From an uncultured Candidatus Saccharibacteria bacterium (GTDB lineage Bacteria > Patescibacteriota > Saccharimonadia > Saccharimonadales > Saccharimonadaceae), in the NCBI GenBank assembly GCA_938041005.1, contig CALHZJ010000009.1, forward strand, positions 1 to 14,809: DNA of 14,809 nt, given 5' to 3'. Each line of letters begins with the position of its first letter. The stretch's first letter is position 1. Shown piece by piece: positions 7,684 to 14,083 of this stretch. Position numbers and translations under genes: made by a program. The notes under the pieces are model-generated. The model made no database searches. It was not told the origin of the DNA and saw nothing but the letters and a program-made list of their open reading frames with translations.

Positions 7684-7692
7684 GTCGCTTTT
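7657..7692. terminator. Bidirectional rho-independent terminator between convergent genes
   Basis: A perfect 13-bp stem pairs AAAAGCGACTCAG (7657-7669) with CTGAGTCGCTTTT (7680-7692) across a 10-base loop. The arms begin with AAAA and end with TTTT, so the hairpin can stop transcription from both sides: the rsmA operon on the plus strand and the choline-binding-type gene on the minus strand. The stop codon of the plus-strand gene (7681-7683) is inside the 3' arm. Confidence 0.9.
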
Positions 7693-7707
7693 GTGATTAA
7701 AGGTTAA

Positions 7708-9162
7708 TTAATCTATCAGATTTTCGTGTTTCAAATCCTTAACGGCATTAGTAGCTTCTTCTTCGGTGAACTTCCACGGATCGGTAAGAGTTTTTATCAA
7801 GTTACTTCTACTATATTTTCCATTTTTCAGAATATCTATAGCTCGTAGTCGTGCTCGCTCAGTGTAATTAATATTGTATTCTTTTAATACTTCTCGGGTC
7901 TCAGACTCTTCGAACAGATTGTACCTTACTATATGGGCTATTATGGATTCTCTTGAGGAGATATCGTTATTGGTTATGAAATTAATTTCAATAAGGTTGC
8001 GCAGATTGATTTTAAAGTCATAGTTCAGGCGATTAACTCCTTCTTCTGCCTCTTCTTTGGTAAATTGATAACTGTAAGTCTTATCTGTTAAATATTTTAT
8101 GATGTACGATCTTGAATCTATGGATTTCTTGTTGAGGTGTAAGGTTCTATTGGCTACGTGCTGGGCATTTTTTACAAAATCTATCTTTACAGACTTAAAT
8201 GCATTGTCAATCTCTTCTTTGGTGAATCCTTGAGATGCGAGAAATTTTTCGTATTTAATTTTTGATGAGATATTGTATACGTGTTCTATATTTTGTAGTT
8301 TTTTTATAGCTTGATCTTTAAAGAATTTAGAAAAGTTGATTTCGCTACTCAGCGCCGCAAAAGCCTTATTAACCTCTTCTTCTGAAAACATGTAAGCACC
8401 ATGAGTGTTTTCGCTAACTTCACGGTAAGTAAGGCTTTGTACTATTGAATATTTTGAGTATCGAAATTCTTTAGGATTGTTAGAGCTGTTTTGGTTGTCT
8501 ACGATTTTTTTAATTGCTCTTTTCGCGTTATCTACAGCGTTGTATTCTGGGTAAATTGTCTCGATTAGCTGAAGTGCTGTATTGTATTCATCTCTTTTTC
8601 CAAAGGTAAGACTTCCGGCTTCGCTATATTTAGAAATATCGGACCTATATAGGTTTAGTGTTTTGCTGTTGAACCGGTTTTTGGCTTTCTCTGCTAATTC
8701 TCTTGAAAACCTCTTATCCCATTTTCCATCGCTTCCAACTACATAGTTATCTGGTGTGACGGCATTCTTTAACATATCGCCATCTTTACCGACGTAGTAG
8801 TCGCCGACCCACTGGTCGTGCAGCATGTGACCTTTAGTGTCGAAGTAGTACCACTTGTCTCCGATCATCTTCCAGGTATTTTCTGTCATATGACCGCTAG
8901 TGTTAAAATAGTACCAATGTCCGTTTATATATTCCCATTTACTATGAATGATATATCCACGCCCATCAAAGTAGTACCATTTGTCGCCAATCCTCTCCCA
9001 TTTGCTCTTTGGGTAGCTACCGTCCGAATTTCTATACCACCATCCGATTGAGTCTTTGCGCCAATCTCCGCTTGCCGCATAGGTTGTTGTAGGTGTGCTT
9101 GCTGTGACTATGGTGACACTTACGATCATTGCCGCCACTAAGCTTTTTAAAATTTTCTTCAC
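7708..9162 (-). CDS. Secreted protein with choline/cell-wall-binding repeats and Ltp-like repeats
   Basis: This 484-residue exported protein has a Sec signal peptide at 1-30 (MKKILKS..., cleavage near TYAA). About five aromatic repeats of roughly 20 residues follow (36-145; GDKWYYFDxxGHM type), typical of choline-binding/glucan-binding cell-wall repeats of streptococci and other Firmicutes. A spacer (about 150-210) comes next. The rest is an array of about five units of 48-54 residues, each ending in a FT/FS-x-EEAxxAv-type motif at about 259, 313, 367, 417 and 465. They resemble the Ltp (host cell surface-exposed lipoprotein) repeat. No catalytic domain is seen, so adhesion or surface binding is the likely role. 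It is the only minus-strand gene, has its own promoter, and a GTG start behind a perfect AGGAGG with a 5-base spacer, unlike its neighbours. The Ltp-like part is very AT-rich, suggesting transfer. Confidence 0.85.
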   Translation of the reverse strand: MKKILKSLVAAMIVSVTIVTASTPTTTYAASGDWRKDSIGWWYRNSDGSYPKSKWERIGDKWYYFDGRGYIIHSKWEYINGHWYYFNTSGHMTENTWKMIGDKWYYFDTKGHMLHDQWVGDYYVGKDGDMLKNAVTPDNYVVGSDGKWDKRFSRELAEKAKNRFNSKTLNLYRSDISKYSEAGSLTFGKRDEYNTALQLIETIYPEYNAVDNAKRAIKKIVDNQNSSNNPKEFRYSKYSIVQSLTYREVSENTHGAYMFSEEEVNKAFAALSSEINFSKFFKDQAIKKLQNIEHVYNISSKIKYEKFLASQGFTKEEIDNAFKSVKIDFVKNAQHVANRTLHLNKKSIDSRSYIIKYLTDKTYSYQFTKEEAEEGVNRLNYDFKINLRNLIEINFITNNDISSRESIIAHIVRYNLFEESETREVLKEYNINYTERARLRAIDILKNGKYSRSNLIKTLTDPWKFTEEEATNAVKDLKHENLID

Positions 9163-9164
9163 AA

Positions 9165-9173
9165 TCTCCTCCT
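9165..9173 (-). promoter_or_regulatory. Strong Shine-Dalgarno deciding the GTG start of the minus-strand gene
   Basis: The minus strand reads AGGAGGAGA, a full anti-16S match, with 5 bases between AGGAGG and the GTG at 9162-9160. It fixes the unusual GTG start just before the signal peptide. No other gene in the window has a site of this strength. Confidence 0.85.
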
Positions 9174-9196
9174 GTTAAGTATTGTTTCAATTTTTT

Positions 9197-9205
9197 ATTA
9201 TAGCA
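9197..9205 (-). promoter_or_regulatory. Extended -10 promoter of the minus-strand surface protein gene
   Basis: The minus strand reads TGCTATAAT, an extended -10. It predicts a transcription start near 9190 and a leader of about 28 bases that includes the Shine-Dalgarno. No good -35 is present at the normal distance. Confidence 0.65.
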
Positions 9206-9222
9206 TACTATGATTGACATTT

Positions 9223-9235
9223 CCGCCAGTGGCGG
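9223..9235. other. Small GC-rich dyad between divergent promoters
   Basis: CCGCC (9223-9227) and GGCGG (9231-9235) form a 5-bp inverted repeat with a 3-base spacer. It lies in the roughly 100-base divergent region between the surface-protein and metG promoters. It stands out against very AT-rich flanks. It could be an operator or a chance hairpin; there is no T-run to make it a terminator. Confidence 0.35.
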
Positions 9236-9249
9236 CACTCTGTTGAATC

Positions 9250-9258
9250 TGTTATAAT
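9250..9258 (+). promoter_or_regulatory. Extended -10 promoter of metG; predicts a leaderless mRNA
   Basis: TGTTATAAT contains TATAAT at 9253-9258 with the TGn extension. Only 6 bases separate it from the ATG at 9265, so transcription should begin at or within a base or two of the start codon. No Shine-Dalgarno can fit. Confidence 0.75.
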
Positions 9259-9264
9259 TTCTTT

Positions 9265-10776
9265 ATGACTAAGAAACACGCTTACATAACCACTGCCATT
9301 CCTTACGTAAACGGCTTGCCGCATATTGGACATGCCATGGATTATATGTTGGCGGATGTGTGGGCGCGTTATTCCAGGCAAAACGGTCGTGAAGTTCGTT
9401 TTCAGGCGGGCGTAGATGAACATGGTAATAAGATTGCCGCCAAAGCCGCCAGTCAAAATCAAACACCTCAAGAATATGTCGATCAAACGCACGTCAATTT
9501 TAAGAAGATGATAGCTGAGCTGAATATTTCAGTGACGGATTTTATTCGAACAACTGACGCGCATCACGTTGCTGCGGTGCAGTATATTTGGCAGAAACTC
9601 GTTGAGGCTGGTTACATTTACAAAGGTTCATATGAAGGCTGGTATTGTCAGGGATGCGAAGCTTTCGTTACAGATAAAGAAGCTGCCGATAATAATGGGG
9701 TTTGTCCAGATCATCAAACTCCGTATCAGCGTTTGAGTGAGGAAAATTATTATTTTAAAACCAGTGCTTTTTCGGACAACATTCGTCAGGCAATTGAGTC
9801 AAATAAAATGAGAATCGTGCCTGAATTCCGTAAAAAAGAGTTTTTGGAATTGATGAAAGATGGCTTGAAAGATGTGTCGGTTTCTCGTCCGCGTAAAAAT
9901 CTTAGCTGGGGCGTGCCAGTTCCTAGTGATGATAATCAAGTCATGTATGTCTGGCTGGATGCTTTGAGTAATTACATTACGATTATCGGTTATCCTGATC
10001 GTCCAGAAGAGTGGCAATCTTTTTGGCCAGCTGACGTGCAAGTCATTGGTAAGGATATTCTCCGTTTCCACGCTGGTATTTGGCCAGCAATGCTCATGGC
10101 GCTAGATTTACCGCTTCCGAAGGTTCTACTTGTTCATGGATTTATCAATTCTGGCGGGATGAAAATGGCAAAGAGTCTTGGGAATGGCGTTGGTCCGACT
10201 GACATTATTCCAGATTACGGCGCTGAGGCGTTTCGATATTATTTCTTGCGCCACGTACCGACGCAAGATGACGGCGACTTTACTTGGGAAAAGTTTGAAG
10301 CTGCGTATAATGGTGAGCTTGGCAATGATTTGGGCAATTTGGTTCAGCGAGTTGCTAAAATGGTGCAGAATTATCAAGCGGGCGTTATTGGTGACGCTCC
10401 ACAATCAGAGCACGACATGGGGCCGTATCGTCAGGCAATGGAAAGTTATATGTTCGATCAAGCAATGGACGAAATTTGGCTAATTGTTCGCTCTTTGAAT
10501 CAATATATTGAGCGAGTTCAGCCTTGGCAAGTTGCTAAAAATCGCGATAAAGATCCAGAAGCAGAGTCGCATTTGAGTGAGATCTTGGCGCACGCTTGTG
10601 GCACATTATTGCAAGTGTCTGACATGCTTCGTCCATTTATGCCGCAAACTGCCGAGAAAATTCATGATATGTTTGCTAGTGGTGTCGTGCCGTCAGAATT
10701 GACGCCTTTGTTCCCGCGCAAATATATTCACACGCCAGATCCACGCGCTCCGAAAACAGAATCTCAGGTTAAATAG
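9265..10776 (+). CDS. metG: Methionyl-tRNA synthetase
   Basis: MetRS charges tRNA-Met with methionine in the cytosol. The 503-residue class I enzyme shows the HIGH signature (20-23, in GLPHIGHAMDY). A zinc-knuckle-type insertion has ligands C128, C131, C147 and H150 (the last is Cys in many relatives). The KMSKS loop is present as KMAKS (300-304), and the helical anticodon-binding domain follows (about 345-490). The extra C-terminal OB-fold tRNA-binding domain found in longer MetRS is absent, so this is the short form. The ATG lies 6 bases after TATAAT and the gene is probably translated from a leaderless mRNA. tatD follows after 3 bases, as in Bacillus (metS-yabD) and many Gram-positive genomes. 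Identification is secure. Confidence 0.97.
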   Translation: MTKKHAYITTAIPYVNGLPHIGHAMDYMLADVWARYSRQNGREVRFQAGVDEHGNKIAAKAASQNQTPQEYVDQTHVNFKKMIAELNISVTDFIRTTDAHHVAAVQYIWQKLVEAGYIYKGSYEGWYCQGCEAFVTDKEAADNNGVCPDHQTPYQRLSEENYYFKTSAFSDNIRQAIESNKMRIVPEFRKKEFLELMKDGLKDVSVSRPRKNLSWGVPVPSDDNQVMYVWLDALSNYITIIGYPDRPEEWQSFWPADVQVIGKDILRFHAGIWPAMLMALDLPLPKVLLVHGFINSGGMKMAKSLGNGVGPTDIIPDYGAEAFRYYFLRHVPTQDDGDFTWEKFEAAYNGELGNDLGNLVQRVAKMVQNYQAGVIGDAPQSEHDMGPYRQAMESYMFDQAMDEIWLIVRSLNQYIERVQPWQVAKNRDKDPEAESHLSEILAHACGTLLQVSDMLRPFMPQTAEKIHDMFASGVVPSELTPLFPRKYIHTPDPRAPKTESQVK

Positions 10777-10779
10777 TTT

Positions 10780-11598
10780 ATGGTCGAAGCAGATAAGAAA
10801 AGTGCGACTGAGGGTTTACGTCTGATAGATTCGCATTGTCATTTGCACGATACGGAATTTTTTACGGACAATCGCGAGCAATTTTATAAAGAAACGGTCG
10901 AGGCGAATATTGGCATGATTTGTGTCGGTACTGACCAGCGAAGTAGCCGCCAAGCTGTGGAATTTGCCGCGAACCATGAGTTTACTTGGGCGGCAATTGG
11001 CGTTCATCCGCACGACACGAAAGACGGCTGGGAAGATGTCAAAACTTTGCTGGAGAATAAGATGGAAAATTCTCCGATTGTGGCAATTGGTGAGATTGGG
11101 CTTGATTATTATTACAATAACAGTCCGCGGGAAACACAAATTGAGGGCTTGGAGGCGCAACTTCAAATGGCAATAGATTATAATTTGCCGGTAAGTTTTC
11201 ATGTTCGCGATGGTGCGAAGGATCAGCCGTCAGTTTGGGATGATTTTTGGCCAATTTTTGACAATTTTCACGGGCTTCGCGGTGTTTTGCATAGTTTTAC
11301 AGATACGCGTGATAATTTGGAAAAAGGTTTTTCGCGAAATTTGTACGTTGGACTTAATGGAATTAGTACATTCACAAAGGATCAATTGCAAAAAGAATTG
11401 TTCGCTTCAATCCCGCTGGAGCAATTATTGCTAGAAACTGACGCGCCATTCTTGACACCAGCGCCGTTTCGTGGTAATATAAACAAGCCAGAATATGTGA
11501 GATTGGTGGCTGAATATTGGGCGAAGCAGCGAAATATTGATTTTGATGTTTTAAGCCAAGCTACTCTTCACAACACAAAAGAACTTTTTGGCATTTGA
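10780..11598 (+). CDS. tatD: TatD-family metal-dependent hydrolase / DNase
   Basis: This 272-residue TIM-barrel hydrolase belongs to the TatD/YcfH/YabD family. These are two-metal enzymes with 3'-5' exonuclease or endonuclease activity on damaged or single-stranded DNA; the in vivo role is still debated. The full ligand set is visible: H19 and H21 in DSHCHLH, E105 in GEIGLDYY, H141 in SFHVR, H171 in VLHSFT and D221 in ETDAPFLTP. The first ten residues are an unremarkable extension before the barrel begins. It follows metG after 3 bases with no clear Shine-Dalgarno, so translation is probably coupled. The next small gene starts 11 bases downstream. Family call secure. Confidence 0.95.
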   Translation: MVEADKKSATEGLRLIDSHCHLHDTEFFTDNREQFYKETVEANIGMICVGTDQRSSRQAVEFAANHEFTWAAIGVHPHDTKDGWEDVKTLLENKMENSPIVAIGEIGLDYYYNNSPRETQIEGLEAQLQMAIDYNLPVSFHVRDGAKDQPSVWDDFWPIFDNFHGLRGVLHSFTDTRDNLEKGFSRNLYVGLNGISTFTKDQLQKELFASIPLEQLLLETDAPFLTPAPFRGNINKPEYVRLVAEYWAKQRNIDFDVLSQATLHNTKELFGI

Positions 11599-11609
11599 AA
11601 GTGGAGAAT

Positions 11610-11882
11610 ATGAATAGTACTGAACGTATTGAAAATACGCCTGAGATTGGAGCTCTTAAAGAGGTTTATAGAATTTATACTAATACCGAGAAGGGTAACT
11701 TTGACTCTAAACTAAATCCCAATTTAGGCGAGGTCGCAGTTAAAGGTGGCAGTAATGAAGCGCTTAATCACTGCAGGGAAGTGCTTGGTGAAAAGGAGCC
11801 TACTGGTCCTGTTGAGTCTGTGAAAAAAATTGGTAATATGTTAGCAAATCTTCGAGAATCTAAAACTAACGAGGTGCAATAA
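11610..11882 (+). CDS. Small hypothetical protein (90 aa)
   Basis: I do not recognise this 90-residue protein. It is hydrophilic, with no signal peptide, membrane segment or known motif. A possible helical N-terminal half (GALKEVYRIYTNTEKG) and a helical end (VESVKKIGNMLANLRESK) are visible, plus a single Cys. I chose ATG 11610, which has GGAG 4-7 bases upstream. A TTG at 11595, overlapping the tatD stop, would extend it by five residues and looks less likely. It lies between tatD and another unknown gene that starts on the base after its stop, so it is part of the metG-tatD transcript. No function can be inferred. Confidence 0.7.
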   Translation: MNSTERIENTPEIGALKEVYRIYTNTEKGNFDSKLNPNLGEVAVKGGSNEALNHCREVLGEKEPTGPVESVKKIGNMLANLRESKTNEVQ

Positions 11883-12320
11883 GTGACTAAGTTTTTGAAA
11901 AAAGTACGAAGTTTGGTTTTTGCTGATGATAGCGACGCGGTGTCTTTATTGAAATTCCGTAAAAAAGATCGTCCATTAAAGAAATTTACCGAGCGCGAGC
12001 TAATCCAATTGGAAAGTGAAATTGGCGCAACAATTTTTGGCGAGAAGCCGGCGTATGTTGCGCGACGAGAATTTTTTAATTTAGATAAAGATACTTGGAT
12101 TTGGTATGAAGAAGTTGCTGATGGTAAGGGCGGCCGGCAAGAATTGACGACACGTTATGAAGTGCAACCAAAGGGAATTTTGAAGATTCAGCCGAATTAT
12201 CGCTATAGTTACTTGGAGGGCGACGAGCTTCAGAATTTTGTCTTGGCAACTAAGGAATATTACGAGCGAGTTTCTCGACAATTGTATAAGAAAGATCCGC
12301 AAACCGGTCAGCCGCTTTGA
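11883..12320 (+). CDS. Hypothetical protein (145 aa)
   Basis: I do not recognise this 145-residue protein. It starts with a basic stretch (MTKFLKKVRSLVF), then charged and aromatic-rich sequence with probable beta structure (TWIWYEEVADGKGGRQELTTRYEV, split by a Gly-rich turn). It ends with a helix that includes ATKEYYERVSRQLY. There is no signal peptide or clear membrane segment and no catalytic motif that I can name. The GTG start abuts the upstream TAA and has GAGG 8 bases before it. Its TGA stop is the TGA of the extended -10 element for the cysteine desulfurase gene. It is most likely the last gene of the metG-tatD transcript. Confidence 0.75.
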   Translation: MTKFLKKVRSLVFADDSDAVSLLKFRKKDRPLKKFTERELIQLESEIGATIFGEKPAYVARREFFNLDKDTWIWYEEVADGKGGRQELTTRYEVQPKGILKIQPNYRYSYLEGDELQNFVLATKEYYERVSRQLYKKDPQTGQPL

Positions 12321-12326
12321 TATAAT
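12316..12326 (+). promoter_or_regulatory. Extended -10 promoter of the cysteine desulfurase gene; predicts a leaderless mRNA
   Basis: TTTGATATAAT, with TATAAT at 12321-12326, matches the same 11-base element found at 3857 and 5075. The TGA is also the stop codon of the preceding gene. Only 6 bases separate TATAAT from the GTG start at 12333, the same spacing as at metG. Confidence 0.75.
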
Positions 12327-12332
12327 AAAAAA

Positions 12333-13490
12333 GTGAATAAAGACTATATCTATCTTGATCATGCTGCTGCCACGCCAATGGATCCGTTGGTGGTTGAGGC
12401 GATGTTGCCATATTTTTCTGAAAAGTTTTTCAATCCGTCTAGTCCGTACGCTCCAGCAATATTTACAAAGCGTGAATATCAAGACGCGAAGGCTCGGCTG
12501 GCGCGCTGCTTGGGTGTGATGGCTGATGAATTGATAATGACAGCTGGAGCAACTGAGTCTGTCAATTTGGCGTTCAATGCAGCAAATGGCGTAAGTTTAA
12601 TTTCGGCAATTGAGCATGACTCGGTGATTAATTCCGCAAAAGCGCGTTCGGAAGTGAAGCTAATTCCGCCAATGAAAAATGGACGAATAGACCCGAACAC
12701 GGTTAAAAAAATGTTAACGCCAGATGTTGGATTTGTTAGTATTGCGCTAGTGAATCATGAGCTGGGCTACATTCAACCAATTGAAGAGATTGCGGAAATC
12801 GTAAAAGCTGAGCAGCTCAGGCGCCAAGAAAATAATGAGCCTTTACCGTTGATTTTTCATACAGATGCTTCGCAGGCGGCAGCCTTAATTGATGTGAAAA
12901 TTAAAAGGCTGGGTGTTGATTTATTGACATTATCTGCGGCGAAAGTTTACGGTCCAAAGCAAGTTGGATTGCTGTGGGTGCGACCTGGCGTTACGCTGAA
13001 AGCCAATATTTTTGGTGGCGGTCAAGAATTGGGTCTGCGCAGTGGAACTGAAAACATTGCTGGAGTGGTTGGTTTTGCGACTGCTTTGGAATTGGCACAA
13101 AAACGACGCTCTGCCGAAGTGAAGCGACTGCGAAAACTACGAGAAAATTTGGTAAAAGAGTTGAAGCAGGCTTTTCCTGAGATGTTGATATCGTCAGATA
13201 TGAAAAAAAGTTTGGTGAGTTTTTTGAATATATCATTTCCTGGAGTTGATGCTGAAAGGTTGGTATTTTTGTTAGAATCTCGTGGGGTTCTAGTGGCTAC
13301 GGGTAGTGCTTGCGCGGCTAATTCTGGAACGCGTTCTCATGTACTAGCGAGTGTTGGTCTGAGCGAATCAGAGATTGACGGGAGTCTAAGGCTTACCTTA
13401 GGCAAGTTGAATAATGATGAGAATATAAAGCGAGCTGGCGAATTTATCATCGAAGCTGTGCAAGCGGAAATGAAGAGGACTCGTCGATGA
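12333..13490 (+). CDS. Cysteine desulfurase (NifS/IscS-like), likely sulfur donor for MnmA
   Basis: This 385-residue PLP enzyme converts cysteine to alanine and an enzyme-bound persulfide. The fold-type I features are clear: YLDHAAATPMDP at the start, GATESVNLA, IEHDSVI (PLP-stacking His), VNHELGYIQPIEEI, HTDASQAA (Asp and Gln that hold PLP) and the Schiff-base Lys K204. The catalytic Cys is C327 in ATGSACAANSG. At the PLP lysine the usual SAHK/SGHK reads SAAK, so the adjacent His is replaced by Ala203. It starts with GTG 6 bases after a TATAAT and has no room for a Shine-Dalgarno. The operon continues into a DUF218 gene (ATGA overlap) and mnmA, which argues for a role in tRNA thiolation, like YrvO-MnmA in Bacillus. 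Family call strong; IscS versus NifS naming is left open. Confidence 0.93.
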   Translation: MNKDYIYLDHAAATPMDPLVVEAMLPYFSEKFFNPSSPYAPAIFTKREYQDAKARLARCLGVMADELIMTAGATESVNLAFNAANGVSLISAIEHDSVINSAKARSEVKLIPPMKNGRIDPNTVKKMLTPDVGFVSIALVNHELGYIQPIEEIAEIVKAEQLRRQENNEPLPLIFHTDASQAAALIDVKIKRLGVDLLTLSAAKVYGPKQVGLLWVRPGVTLKANIFGGGQELGLRSGTENIAGVVGFATALELAQKRRSAEVKRLRKLRENLVKELKQAFPEMLISSDMKKSLVSFLNISFPGVDAERLVFLLESRGVLVATGSACAANSGTRSHVLASVGLSESEIDGSLRLTLGKLNNDENIKRAGEFIIEAVQAEMKRTRR

Positions 13491-14083
13491 TTCATAAACT
13501 AGTTGGCTTGATTATTTTTGCTGCTTTGGTGATTTTTGGGCTTGGCGCATATTTATCCCCAGACGATTTAGGAAAATGTCAAAGCGTGGGCGAAGGCGAT
13601 TGTCGTAAGGCTGATGCAATAGTTGTTGTCAGCGGTGGCGATACGAATGCGCGAACCGACGAGGCTATTAAACTATATAAAGAAGGTTGGGCGCCGTTGA
13701 TTGTTGTGTCGGGCGCGGCGGCCGATAAAACTGGCCCGTCCAATGCTAAGGCTATGTACCAGCGAGCGATTAACAGCGGTGTTCCTGAGAAGGCCATTGT
13801 TATGGACGAGTCTTCCGAAACGACCAGACAAAACGCCACTGAAGTGAAGAAAATTGTCGATTCGCGAAAAATTGAAGATGTGATTTTGGTGACAAGCGGA
13901 TATCATATGCGTCGGGCGCAACTCGAATTTTCAGCGCAGTTTAATAACGTCAAAATCCGGAGTCATCCTGTTGCTTCTGATAAAAACTGGAGCTCGTGGT
14001 GGTGGTTAACGCCGTGGGGCTGGTGGTTGGCAATGGGTGAATTAATGAGAATTGGGCTATTTGCTATGGGGTTGTCCAGATGA
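13487..14083 (+). CDS. DUF218/YdcF-SanA-ElyC-like membrane-anchored protein
   Basis: This 198-residue protein has an N-terminal hydrophobic anchor (about 4-24) followed by a DUF218 domain. The family motifs are VVVSGGDTNARTDEA (about 46-60), a polar ESSETTRQNA loop (about 108-117) and VTSGYHMRRA (about 133-142). DUF218 proteins (YdcF, SanA, ElyC) are membrane-linked and tied to envelope integrity or lipid-carrier metabolism, but the reaction is not established. The end is notably Trp-rich (SSWWWLTPWGWWLAMGE) and may sit at the membrane. The start is an ATGA overlap with the desulfurase gene, with AGAGG 8 bases upstream. Its stop overlaps the mnmA ATG in the same way. Tight overlap with two tRNA-thiolation genes probably reflects operon packing rather than shared function. 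Confidence 0.88.
   Translation: MIHKLVGLIIFAALVIFGLGAYLSPDDLGKCQSVGEGDCRKADAIVVVSGGDTNARTDEAIKLYKEGWAPLIVVSGAAADKTGPSNAKAMYQRAINSGVPEKAIVMDESSETTRQNATEVKKIVDSRKIEDVILVTSGYHMRRAQLEFSAQFNNVKIRSHPVASDKNWSSWWWLTPWGWWLAMGELMRIGLFAMGLSR

Noticed and set aside
8728..9057. Repeated short strings on the minus-strand gene considered as a CRISPR-like or tandem DNA repeat array
   Set aside because: The periodicity is that of protein repeats of about 20 residues with varied codons; there are no constant repeats with unique spacers.
9214..9219. TTGACA as the -35 box of the metG promoter
   Set aside because: It is 33 bases from TATAAT at 9253, far outside the usual 16-18 bases.
9032..9492. Minus-strand open frames of 68 and 94 aa around the metG start
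   Set aside because: They run through the promoter region and the HIGH-motif codons of metG and have no recognisable protein features.
11595..11609. TTG start overlapping the tatD stop for the 90-aa gene
   Set aside because: ATG 11610 has a nearby GGAG and a better codon; the five extra residues add no recognisable feature.
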